This document shows, one piece after another, positions 11,534-22,162 of a DNA stretch of 64,000 bases; the stretch's first letter is position 1, and the number at the start of each line of letters is the position of its first letter. Source of the stretch: Cryptomeria japonica (lineage: Eukaryota; Streptophyta; Pinopsida; Cupressales; Cupressaceae). The notes beneath the pieces are model-generated. The model worked only from the letters and a program-made list of their open reading frames with translations. It searched no databases and had not been told where the DNA came from. Made by a program: the position numbers and the translations under genes. The DNA lies in the NCBI RefSeq assembly GCF_030272615.1, contig NC_081409.1, positions 912,951,840-913,015,839 on the forward strand, read 5' to 3'.

Positions 11534-13022
11534 TGATGGGATGGGGTTTGGGATAGACTAGCCCAGTCTATGCTCTTGGATCCTTTCCTTGGATCACCAG
11601 GTGTTCTAACCACACCCTAGGGTCTCTAGGAATTCCCCTACTTATGGAATCCCCCAACCTTGCCCAATCCACCCACCAACAAGTTGCAAAACTACTCCTA
11701 AGGTCTCACCTTCTCATGAGATTCAAGAAACCCTTACTTAGGCCAATAAGGGTTAGGCTTGTTCCACACCTTCCTAGGTCTTAGAAAGGTTAGGTCAGGT
11801 CTAATTCATGGTTTTTCCACCCATTCATGTGCTCCTAAGAGGTTTCAAGCTTCCAACCCCTTACCGATTTCACTATTTTGTGTTTTGCCTACAAAATAGG
11901 GCTACAAGGATTATGACCAATTAGGCCTCCTACCCTATCCTTTAGGGATCCCTCTCACCAATGATGCACTTTATTTTAAAACTTCCTAAAAGACCTGCTA
12001 TTAATTTAGAAATAACTAAAGTATTTTTCTAGTTTAGGGCCTCCAAGTGTCCATACACTACCCTAGGTGGATTTTAAGGTTTTAAAGGGTTCTTAGGAGG
12101 GTTTCTAGGCCTGCCAGGGTCACAGTGTGGGTTTGATGCTCTTGAAACCTTATTTGAATTGATGTAAGATCCTCCTTCACACAAATGATACTTCAATCAC
12201 CCCTCTACAACTCCTCCAAAGGGTGCCTCCTCCTCTGACCTTCCCTTCTCTCCAATACCTCTGCAACTTAACCCTTCCTAGTCGAGCACTGTCCAGTCTC
12301 GCCTAGGAGTGGGTCTTCAAATGGCCTCCTTGAATTTTCAAGGGCCCTACTTGCATTGAAATATATTACAGGGTCACTACTCTCATTCCCCATGGTTTCA
12401 TGGTGATTCCACAATGGGGAATGGAGTTATGAACCCATTTATTCAAACTAGTCCAAAACTGGACAGAGAGATTGCAACTTACAAAATATTTACAAACACA
12501 CCTCACTTACAAACCAAAACCTAATAGAATTGCTCAAAATGAAAGTGAACACACCATAAAAGACACTCCACATAGTTTTGCACAAAAATCAATCCATAAA
12601 CATTCTTCTTTCACTCCATTTGTGTCGTCTGGCAACCAAAACTACAGTCACAGTCAAGTCACTTGGCTTGGGCCGTATAATATCTGACATCCAACCCATT
12701 AACTTAGGGTTTTCAATTACTTATAGTACCTTTTCCTTGGTCTATGTGCCCATATTAGGGTTATCCATGCCAAACTAAGGATTTTGGCCACTAGGTGAAA
12801 AAGTTGCTTGACAACTTTTAAAAGTTGTCATGCAACTTTTGAGCAACTTTCTGAATGTTGCTTTCTTGACTCCTAGACCCATATTGGGAAAACCAAAGGA
12901 CACCAACATGATAAGGAGGACCCCTAAACACCTCAAAGGCACACATACCCTCAAATTTCAAGAAAATCTCAATCTTGACTTATGACCCTAAGATCTCAAA
13001 TTTGAAGGGTGCTCCTACACCA
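11534..13022 (-). repeat. 3' LTR of G2
   Basis: Bounded by TG (11534) and CA (13022) and matching 17690-19288 along its length. It contains a 42-nt near-perfect palindrome at 12799-12840 (20 of 21 pairs, no loop). It lacks the roughly 105-bp block present near the end of the other LTR. No coding function: the frames seen here are chance. Confidence 0.95.
12799..12840. repeat. 42-nt palindrome in the G2 LTR (also 18950-18991)
   Basis: Two 21-nt arms face each other with no spacer and pair at 20 of 21 positions. The outer words are AAAAGTTGC and GCAACTTTT and the inner words GACAACTTTT and AAAAGTTGTC. It is conserved in both LTRs. In the 5' LTR it is followed by an extra TGCAACTTT word. Confidence 0.9.
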
Positions 13023-13023
13023 T

Positions 13024-13060
13024 ACTCCCCCTCTACAACAAACTAAGAAATTAGGGGAGT
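13024..13060. promoter_or_regulatory. Polypurine tract of G2 within a hairpin
   Basis: Next to the 3' LTR the minus strand reads a G-rich tract (complement of TACTCCCCCTCTAC). The plus-strand word ACTCCCC at 13024-13030 pairs perfectly with GGGGAGT at 13054-13060, so the tract forms one arm of a 7-bp stem with a 23-nt loop. Confidence 0.6.
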
Positions 13061-14372
13061 GAGAAGAGTCGGATCAATGCCAAGCTTCTTGAACTTTATC
13101 TCCTCCACCCAAGTAGCTTCAGATATAGGTTGGCCTACCCATTTCACTAAGTGCTCCATGTAGACCTGGTGTCTAGTAGACTTCTTCACCCCTGACTCCA
13201 AGATCTCCTTTGCTATAGGCTGCTTCACTTGAGGTAAGGCATTCACATCCAAGTCTTGTAGTACCTTGGCTTGGTTCTCAGTCTGCCCTTCTATCTCACC
13301 CTTGTACATGATCAGATCAACAACATTGAAGACTAGTGAAATGGCTAAGTCTGAAGGAAGTTCAACCTTATAGGCGTTCTCACCATATTTTGCTAGAATT
13401 CTACAAGGTCCTACTCTCTTCATTTGCAGTTTGGTAGGCTTACCACTATGCATCCTATCTTTGCTCAAATGGACCATCACATAGTCACCCACCTTGAACT
13501 AAACCTCTCTCCTTTTCTCATCCATTTTGGCCTTCAGTTTTTGAGTGGATTCAAGGATGGCTTTCTTGACTTGCTCTTGAACTTCCTTGATGGTTTGAGT
13601 GAAGTCCTCTGCTTGCCCACTCTGCATCTCCATAGAACCAAGTTCCCCGAGTTCACACACTCCTCTTGGATGTCTACCATAGACAACCTCAAAAGGACTT
13701 CTTCTAGTGGTCCTATTTACACTATCATTATATGCATGCTCTGCTTGAGGAATGATTAGGTCCCATGTCTGTCCATACTCCTTAGTTAAACACCTCAACA
13801 AATTACCTAACACCCTATTGATGACTTTAGTTTGACCATCAGTTTGCAGATGGTAAGCTGAGCTAAATGAGAGATTAGTTCCAAGTCTCCTCCATAATGT
13901 TTGCCAAAAATGGCCCATGAACTTATTGTCCCTGTCTGAAACAATGCTTAGAGGGAGTCCATGAATCTGAACAATCTCCTTAAATAAGAGATGTGCAACA
14001 TAGCTAGTATCAAGTGTAGTCTTACATGGAATGAAATGGCTCATCTTGGAAAATCTATCTACTACCAGATAGATGCTGTCCATACCTGTCTTTGTCTTGG
14101 GAAGTCCTACTACAAAGTCCATGCTTATACATTCCCAAGGCCTATTAGGGACCAGTAATGGTTGATAGAGACCAACATTGCTTGATCCTCCTTTTGCTCT
14201 TTGACACACACCACATTTCTCCACATACCTCTTTACATCTCTTGGAAACTTTGGCCAATAGTAGTACCTCTATACTAAATCCATGGTTTTGTTGACTCCA
14301 AAGTGTCCACTTAAACTGCCATTGTGTTTCTCTTGGATGAGGTTTTCCCTCATGGATCCTCTTGGCACACAC
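13043..14372 (-). pseudogene. Integrase with chromodomain of G2, broken
   Basis: The integrase zinc region starts in 14145-14372 (HNGSLSGHFG) and continues after a frameshift with CGVCQRAK. The core has ISMDFVVGLP (first Asp) and IVSDRDNKF (second Asp). At the expected Glu the sequence reads DGQTKVINR, so the catalytic Glu has become Lys. After a stop at about 13499 comes the GPCRILAKYGENAYKVELP tail and a chromodomain with VKWVGQPISEATWVEE (about 13080-13160). In chromoviruses this domain guides integration to particular chromatin. The lost Glu and the frame breaks make it inactive. Confidence 0.9.
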
Positions 14373-14374
14373 AA

Positions 14375-16359
14375 CTAAGTGTAATCTGCATACTCACCAT
14401 GGAAATGGTTCTCAAACTCCTTGCAAACCTTGTAAGCTAATGAGAAGTCTTCATCTCCTTCATAGAGGTCCTTGAAACCTTCTATTCCTATGCTCTGCAA
14501 CTGTAGCTCTTGAACTATCAACAACTTCCTGCTTAATGCATCTGCCACCTTGTTGAGTTGCCCCTTCTTATGCTTGATGGTGAAGGTGAAGGATTGGAGG
14601 TATTCCATCCATTTCAAATGCCTATTGCTAAGCTTCTCTTGAGTGTTAATATAACTCAAATCCTGGTTGTCTGTGAACACCACAAATTCCTTTGGAAGTA
14701 GGTAATGCCTCCATTTCTTTAGAGACTGCACTAATGCATACAACTCTAGGTCATAGGCTGAGTACTTCTTCTTTGCTTCATTGAGCTTCTCACTAAAAAA
14801 TGCCATAGGTCTTCCCTCTTGACTCAATACACCCCCTACTACAATTCCACTTGCATCACACTCCAATGTGAATAGCTTATCAAAAGTAGGTAGGAGAAGG
14901 ATAGGTTTTGTGGCTACTTCTTGCTTCAACAATTGAAATGCTTTGTTAGCCTACTTAGTCCATTTAAACCTTATTTTAAGGCCTCCTTTTATGGTGTCAA
15001 GGACTAGTGCACATATGCCACTGAAGTTCCTCACAAACTTTCTATAGAATTGGGCTAATCCATGGAAACTCCTAACTTCAGTCCTTGTTCTAGGTGCAGG
15101 CCAATTCAAGATTGCCTCCACTTTGCTTGGATCCATCTTCAAGGTTCCCTTAGACACCACAAATCCTAAGCAGACCAGCTCTTGCTTCAATAAGTACACT
15201 TCTCTAGGTTGATGGATAACTTCTGCTCATGCAACCTCTCTAAAACTAACCTCAAATGCTCAAGGTGCTCCTCTTTGGTTCTACTATAGATGAGAATGTC
15301 ATCTAGGTACACCACCACAAACCTGCCTATGAAATCCTTTAACACATCATTCATCAACCTCATGAAGGTTCTTGGGGCATTGGTGAGTCCAAATGGCATC
15401 AAAAGCCATTCATACAACCCTTCTTTGGTCTTGAAAGCAGTCTTCCACTCATCTCCCTCCTTGATTCTAATATGGTGATAGCCACTTTTAAGGTCCAATT
15501 TGGTAAAATACATAGCACCTCCTAAACAGTCCATCAAATCCTCTATTCTAGGAATAGGAAACCTATACTTTATGGTGATCCTATTGATTGCCCTTGAGTC
15601 AGTGCAAAGTCTCCACTTGCCTCCCTTCTTTGATGCTAGCACTACCGAGACTGTACATGGGCTGATGCTCTTCTTAATCAGTCCTTCTTCCAATAACTCC
15701 TGCACTTGCCTTGCTACCTCCTTGTTTTGATCAGGTGTGAGCTTATATGCAGCTTTGTTAGGTAGGGATGCTCCAAGAACAAAGTCTATTTGATGACTTA
15801 TAGACCTTCTTGGTGGGAGTGTTGCAGGTGCTCCATCACTCACTATATCCTTATACTCTTGCAACATTTGTTTCACCTCCTTGGGTACTTCTACCTGCAA
15901 CTTGTCTTCCACCTCCTTTGGCTTCACAAAGATGGCACACTTCACTATCTCCTCCTCATGTAGCAAGTGTAAGAACTCTTTACCAGTAGCCAATAAGACA
16001 CTAGGTGTTCTTGAAGTTCCCTCTTCTTTCTCTATCAAAAACTGAATCTTAAAGGTCTTGCTATCCTTCTTGAAGGAAATGGAGTTCTCCTCTCCATCAT
16101 AGATCACCTTCCTATCAAATTTCCAGGGTCTACCTAGCAATAGGTGATATGCATCCATGGGTAACACATCACAAAGGATCTTATCCTTGTATCCTCCAAT
16201 AGAAAACTCTACCCAAGTTTGTTCATTGACTAGCAAACTCTACTCATGATTCAACCATGTCACCTTGTATGGGTTAGTGTGGGGTATACTTGTGAGTTTC
16301 AACTTATCAATTGCCTCCTCTGATATTATGTTATCAATTGACCCTGAATAAACTATCAC
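14375..16359 (-). pseudogene. Protease, reverse transcriptase and RNase H of G2, broken
   Basis: Right to left: a retropepsin whose active site reads VIVYSGSIDNII near 16355, with Tyr where the catalytic Asp is expected. Then follow the protease C-terminal LLGRPWKFDRKVIYDG and the RT (KLDLKSGYHHIRI, MPFGLTNAPRTFMRLM, VVVYLDDILIYS with the YLDD motif intact at about 15300). A frame change near 15190 leads to 14951-15199. RNase H follows in 14375-14932 (LECDASGIVVGGVLSQ, SAYDLELYALVQSLKKWRHYL, TDNQDLSYI). RT motifs are well kept, but stops at about 16230 and 14940 interrupt the frame. Confidence 0.9.
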
Positions 16360-17610
16360 CTAGTAAAATTTACCAAGGATCTTGCATCTCACCCTAAACA
16401 ATGCTCTCCTATGCTTAGATTCATTCTTGACTAGCTGTCTTATCAAGACCCTATTGAACATCAAATTTTCTCCAATCTCTGATTCAATATGGTCCACCTT
16501 AGGTGTCTTGCTTCTTGAAGAGTCTTCATGTGTATAAGCAACCCTCTTTCCATTGTTAGATGATGTAGGCTTGTCAGGGCATCTATATGTCAGGTGTCCC
16601 AATTGACCACAATTGTAACATTTCATAGTTGCAAAGTAAGAGTTACCCTTGCCAGTACCTCTACCCCTACTTGGACCACCTTGTGCACCTCTTCCTCTAG
16701 AATGGCCCCCTCTAAGATTGGTTTCACTGCCATGTTCAGTCAACTTGGCTTCTCCTTGGTTCCTCTACTCATTTGCCTTGCTTTGGTAACCACCTCGGTG
16801 ATTCATTTGTTCTCTACTTCTACCTCTACCCTTGTTATTAGATTCTCCTTTCCTTTTGTTCCTCTCTTCCACCTTGACAACAAGTTGATGACATTTTTAA
16901 ACAGTAGTAGGAGTCCATAGGCTTATCTCCTCTTGAATGTTCCACTTTAGGCTGCTTAGATACCTAGCCACATTAATAGTTTCATCTTCTTGGACTTTGG
17001 ATCTAAGAGAAAGTTTTTGAAATTCTTTGATGTAGGAGGTCACATCAAGGTCTTTTTTCTTCAATCCCTATCTCTTCTTATGAAGTTGGACTTCATAATC
17101 CTTTGGTAAGTAGTTCTCCTTTATCTTACTTACCATGGCCTTCCAATTGGCAATAGATAGCTTCCCCATGCTAACTCTCTCTTCTTGTAGGTACTTCCAC
17201 CATGTTAAAGCTTCTCCCCGTAATCTTGATTTGGCAACCTTAACCTTTTGAGCCTCTGTCACTCCCTCACACTCAAAGTGGTTTTCCATGCCCTCAATCC
17301 ATTCCATGATAGTGTCAATGTCCATCCTTCCACTGAAATGTGGCAATCCTTCAAAAGCTTTGGTGTTCAAAGCCTTAATAGCCTTTACAAATGGTTCTTC
17401 ATTAAACAAGGGATCTGGTTCAGGTATAATGTCATCTATGTCAATCATTTTATTGCCTTTATCTTTGGTGTCTTCACCCCAAGGTCCTTGTGTCCTCTAA
17501 TCCACCACTTCTTGCAGCTTATCCCTTATCTCACTCATAGCTTCTTCAAGGAGTCTATTCTTCTCCTTCTGCTCTTCTACCTCCCTAGCCAGCTCTGCAT
17601 TAGTGACCAT
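16360..17610 (-). pseudogene. gag of G2, broken
   Basis: Starts at the ATG at 17610, about 65 bp inside the primer binding site. An N-terminal coiled-coil stretch (AELAREVEEQKEKNRLLEEA) is followed by a stop. The Retrotrans_gag capsid domain lies at 17068-17448 (FEGLPHFSGRMDIDTIMEWI, RLRGEALTWWKYLQEE). A further stop near 17068, others near 16920 and 16770, an Arg/Gly-rich region, and a zinc knuckle CYNCGQLGHLTYRCP with all ligands (about 16600) follow. The product would be the structural protein; at least four stops prevent it. Confidence 0.88.
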
Positions 17611-17674
17611 TCTACTCTCTCCTATTGATTCACCAGTATATAGAGACATACATAGTCCAACAAATCTTTAACCT

Positions 17675-17686
17675 GCTCTGATACCA
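17675..17686 (-). other. Primer binding site of G2
   Basis: The minus strand reads TGGTATCAGAGC three bases inside the 5' LTR, matching initiator methionine tRNA. This primer is common among plant chromoviruses as well as copia elements. Confidence 0.9.
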
Positions 17687-17689
17687 ATC

Positions 17690-19288
17690 TGATGGGATGG
17701 GGTTTGGGATAGACTAGCCTAGTCTATGCTCTTCGACCCTTTCCTTGGATCACTAGGTGTTCTAACCACACCCTAGGGTCTCTAGGACTTTCCCTACTTA
17801 TGGAATCCCCTGACCTTGCCCAATCCACCCACCAACAAGTTGCAAAACTACTCCTAAGGTCTCACCTTCTCATGAGATTCAAGAAACCCTTACTTAGGCC
17901 AATAAGGGTTAGGCTTGTTCCACACCTTCCTAGGTCTTAGAAAGGTTAGGTCAAGTCTAATTCATGGTTTTTACACCCATTCATGTGCTCCCAAGATGTT
18001 TCAAGCTTCCAACCCCTTATCGATTTCACTATTTTGTGTTTTGCCTACAAAATAGGGCTACAAGGATTATGACCAATTATGCCTCCTACCCGGTCCTTTA
18101 GGGCTCCCTCTCACCAACGATGCACTTGCTTGTGAAACTTCCTAAAAGACCTACTATTAATTTAGCAATAACTTGAGGATTTTTCTGGTTTAGGGCCTCC
18201 AAGTGTCCGTACACTACCCTAGGTGGATTTTAAGGTTTTTAAGGGTTTTTAGGAGGGTTTCTAGGCCTGCCAGGGTCACAGTGTGGGTTTGATGCTCTTG
18301 CCACCTTGTCTAAATTGGTGTAAGATCCTCCTTCACATCAATGGTACTCCACTTACCCCTCTACAACTCCTCCAAAGGGTGCCTCCTCCTCTAACCTTCC
18401 TTGCTCTCCAAGACCTCTGCAACTTAACCCTTCCTAGTCGGGCACTGTCCAGTCTCGCCTAGGAGTGGGTCTTCAAATGGTCTCCTTGCATTTTCAAGGG
18501 CCCTACTTGCATTGAAATATAGTATAGGTTCACTACTCTCATTCCCCATGGTTTCATGGTGATTCCACAATGGGGAATGGAGTTATGAACCCATTTATTC
18601 AAACCAGTCCAAAACTGGACAGAGAGATCACAACTTACAAAATATTTACAAACACACCTCACTTACAAACCAAAACCTATTCTAATTGCTCAAAATTAAA
18701 GTGAACACACCATACACTTCACATAGTTTTGCATTAAAATCAATCCATAAACATTCTTCTTTCACTCCATTTGTGCCGACTGGCAACCAAAACTGCAGTC
18801 ACAGTCAAGTCACTTTGCTTGGGCCGTACAATATCTGACATCCAACCCATTAACTTAGGGTTTTCAATTACTTATAGTACCTTTGCCTCGATCTGTGTGC
18901 CCATATTAGGGTTGTCCATGCCAAACTAAGGATTTTGGCCACTAGGTGAAAAAGTTGCTTGACAACTTTTAAAAGTTGTCATGCAACTTTTGCAACTTTT
19001 GAGCAACTTTCTGAATGTTGCTTTTCTTGACTCCTAGACCCATATTGGGCAAACCTAAGGACACCAACATGCTAAGAAGGACCCCTAAACACCTCAAAGG
19101 CACACATACCCTCAAATTTCAAGAAAATCTCAATCTTGACTTATGACCCTAAGATCTCAACTAGGACCCTAACTAGGACCCATGAGCACTTGGCTCTTTA
19201 TTTTATATACAATGGCTTCATAAAGAAGCAAGAGCACAAACAAAAAAAAATAAATGGTGGGAGCCCTTTGAAGGGTGCTCCTGCACCA
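17690..19288 (-). repeat. 5' LTR of G2
   Basis: Begins with TG next to the primer binding site and ends CA at 19288 beside the GTTTT duplication. The palindrome seen in the 3' LTR is present at 18950-18991. Between about 19160 and 19266 there is an extra block starting with two CTAGGACCC-like words that the other LTR lacks, so either it was inserted here or lost there. Confidence 0.95.
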
Positions 19289-19293
19289 GTTTT

Positions 19294-20572
19294 TATAGCT
19301 ACATCTAGTACAATTGCATTTACTTTGTCCGTCAAAAGGTAATGTCTGAATTTTTTGATGGATTTAACCAATGCATAGGCCTGTTTTTCAATGTTTGGGT
19401 ATCTAAGCTTTGCATCCTTTAAAGGGGTGCTCATGAAGGCAATTGGGTTATTGTCTCTTTCTTCACTCCTTTGTGTGAGGATAGCCGCACAAGTATATTT
19501 GGAGGCAAATGAATACAGGTAGAAGGGCTTCATGTAGTCAGGACTGATCAGTATTGGAGCCTTTGCGATTGCTAACTTTATTTCTTCGAATGCTCTTTTT
19601 GCTGGTGTTGTCCATTATATCTTGGCATCTTTCTTTAACATGTCATTCAAAGGCCTTACTATCTCAGCAAATCCTGTGATAAATTTTTTGACAAAATTGA
19701 TCTTGCCAAATAATGATTTAAGTTCCTTCTTACTAGCTGGAAGGTTGATGTTTGATATAGCCTTTACTCTGTCAATATCAAAGGAAATACCCCTTTCTGA
19801 TATGACATGGCCTAATAACTTTCCTTCTTGTTACTCCAAATATGCACTTTTTAGGGTTGAGAGAAACACCATATCTTTGGCATCTCTGAAAAACTTTTCT
19901 CAAATCATCCACATGATCTTTCCTTTTCTTGGAGAAAACTATGATATCATCCATGTATATAATGATGCACTTCCCTATCAAGTCCCTAAAAGAGATATCC
20001 ATAGCTCTTTGAAATTTGGCACCGACATTGATGAGTCCAAAAGGCATTCTTTTATATGCAAATGTTCCCCACTTGATAGTGAAAGCGGTCTTCAATCGGT
20101 CCTCAGGTTCCACTTATACTTGATTATAACCTGAATATCCATCCAGAAATGACATCATTTGTGATCCGTTAACAATTTGTAACACTTTGTCTAGTGATGG
20201 AAGTGGATAATTATCCTTCTCTGAAGTTCGGTTGAGATGTCTGAAGTCAACACACAATTTTATCTCTCCATTCTTCTTCCTGATAGGGACCAGGTTGGCG
20301 ACCCACGTTGAATGTCTTACTAGAAAGATGATTTTGGCTGAGAGCAACTTTTTGACCTCTTGATATATCAATTGTTCCAATAAGGGATTAACTGGCCTTT
20401 GTCTTTGTCTGAATGGTTTACTTCTTGGTTTCAAATGGATTGTATAAGTGATGATTGTAGTGTTGTAAGTTTTGAGATCTTCATAGCTCCATGCAATGAC
20501 ATCTGGGAAGTCTTTCATATTCTTTAATATCCCTTCTCTCTCTTGCGAAGTATAGGTCTTTCTGATGAACAC
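19294..20572 (-). pseudogene. Reverse transcriptase and RNase H of G1, broken
   Basis: RT begins near 20572 (AWSYEDLKTYNT; RKKNGEIKLCVDFRHLNR; MMSFLDGYSGYNQV) and continues after a stop at 20113 (FAYKRMPFGLINVGAKFQRAM; IIIYMDDIIVFSKK with YMDD intact at about 19950). RNase H follows at 19294-19533 (YLYSFASKYTCAAILTQ, where the usual Asp position reads Ala; YPNIEKQAYALVKSIKKFRHYL), and its end lies beyond the G2 insertion at 11250-11533. A stop at 20113 and a frame change near 19780 show decay. Confidence 0.87.
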
Positions 20573-21290
20573 ATTTTTGATTTCCTTGCCATCTCCACAT
20601 TGGTGGTGTCACTTGCATTTCCTTCCATGCTATGGCCTTTTACCTCCCTTGATTTGGCAGGATAAAAGATTCTCTCCAATTCCGCCATTCCCTTAGGGAT
20701 AGTGTTTGTCTTTAAATTCAAGACTCCTTCTGCATCCAGTTCCGCTCCTTTCACTTCTTCATCAATGATTTTGGCTAAGAAGACATTTGTGTTAGTCAGG
20801 AAATCCAATTTGTGCTTGTCATCTTCAAAGACCTGGAAATTGGTGATGTTGTCATGAATTGAGGGTACTGAGGTTAACTCTACTGTGAACTTCTTCAGTC
20901 CTTCCATGGCAAGTGGAACCGAAGAGCTACTGGCTTGAGTGAGAGAGTTAGCCTCCTAATTCTGATGTTTGTACATAGACTTGATATTGAAGGTATCAAA
21001 ACTTTCAATGAGATCCCAAACCTGATTTTGGTATCTAGTCGGCCTTTTGTCATGGCACACATACTCCTTCATGATTTGCCTTATTACTATTTCTAAATCT
21101 CCATATACATACAATATTTTAACTTTCTTTTCGATGGCTAGCAATAACCCATGAATTAAGGATTCATATTCAGCAACATTATTAGTGTATGGGAATTGTA
21201 GTCTCTCCGGTTCCCAATCCTTGTTTGGATTTAGATCCATCAAATCTCAGTGTCCAAATCAATTTTTCCTAACCTTCTAACTCTTCATAT
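20524..21290 (-). pseudogene. Extra RNase H-like domain and linker upstream of RT in G1
   Basis: At about 21262 the minus strand encodes WTLRFDGSKSKQG, an RNase H first strand with its catalytic Asp. After a frame change and a loss of roughly 15-20 residues it continues at 20956-21243 with PYTNNVAEYESLIHGLLLAI and VYGDLEIVIRQ, which carries the Glu and second Asp region of the RNase H fold of the archaeal-type/RVT_3 group. A linker (20524-20907) then leads into RT. A second, archaeal-type RNase H is known in the Tat branch of plant gypsy elements. Here it lies before RT, while the ordinary RNase H follows RT. Confidence 0.65.
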
Positions 21291-22162
21291 TCTTGGCTTT
21301 CTTTTGATGTGTTTGATAAATTTTCTTCTCTTGAGGAATTGTCAACTTTTAGTGCTTCAATTTCTTCCATAGTCAATGTTTGTGGGACCCTCTTGTATAC
21401 TTTCTCTAATGCAGTCTTGCACATAGCACAAGATAATTCTGAATGGACAAGATTATATATCCTGCACCAATTGGGGAGGACCAGATCTCAAATACATGCT
21501 AAGTTGCCAAGTTGCATACTTCGTTGCACATTCTTGTGGACAAATTTTCTAAAATTATCAAACATTCCATCGTCATCTTAGTCAAATCCTTGATCACTTT
21601 ACACAAATTTTGTAGATTGTATCATTTCTTGTTTACTACCCCTTTCTTGCAGATCCTATATCATCAAGACCTCTTCTACCTTAGGTTTGTATGTTCCCAG
21701 ATCAGTTTCTAAAAATAGGACTTCATTATCTTCTCCATACTCGGTTATCATGAGTCTCAATCTTGAAGTACTGTCGATTTTTATCTGGTTTGGAACTCCT
21801 CTCTAGGGTAGCCACATATGTGAAAAGTCCATTGATACATATCCATTCAAATTTCACGACCAATCTCTACTCAAGAGCATACCATATGTGTCAGGTATAT
21901 CCACAACTGATATGTCTATGAAGTTTTGGACCCTTGGGTCTATGGCTAACTGCATGTGGATATTATTCAATTCTCCCATGAGTCGAGCTTCTATTTTATC
22001 CAATTGAGTGACCTTCCTTCTGGTGGGTGTAGGAGTTATACCTAATTTCTAACAGACAGCTAGGGGTATTACATTATTGGAATCTCTTGAGTCATATAGA
22101 CAGTTGTGTAATAGTCTTCCAAATATTCTGACTGATAGTAGGAATGGGTCTGGCTCATCTTT
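21291..22162 (-). pseudogene. Protease region of G1, broken
   Basis: No long open frame survives, but translation shows a retropepsin-like stretch at about 21750-22130: LYDSRDSNNVIPLAV, where DSG has become DSR, then LGITPTPTRRKVTQLDKIEA and YGMLLSRDWS. Stops and frame changes are dense. A spacer rich in charged residues links it to the extra RNase H. Confidence 0.6.

Larger units (their letters stand above)
11534..19288 (-). mobile_element. Chromovirus G2 (Ty3/gypsy), complete with LTRs, minus strand
   Basis: A full-length element of 7755 bp with two LTRs, a methionine-tRNA primer binding site, gag, PR, RT, RNase H, IN and a C-terminal chromodomain. It sits in the RNase H region of G1 and is flanked by perfect 5-bp target duplications GTTTT at 11529-11533 and 19289-19293. 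The LTRs (1489 and 1599 bp) differ by scattered substitutions and a block of about 105 bp, so the insertion is not recent. Coding regions carry stops and lost catalytic residues. Confidence 0.95.

Noticed and set aside
11534-13022. Small plus-strand frames at 12472-12778 as a gene
   Set aside because: They lie wholly in the G2 LTR and are not kept open in the other LTR copy.
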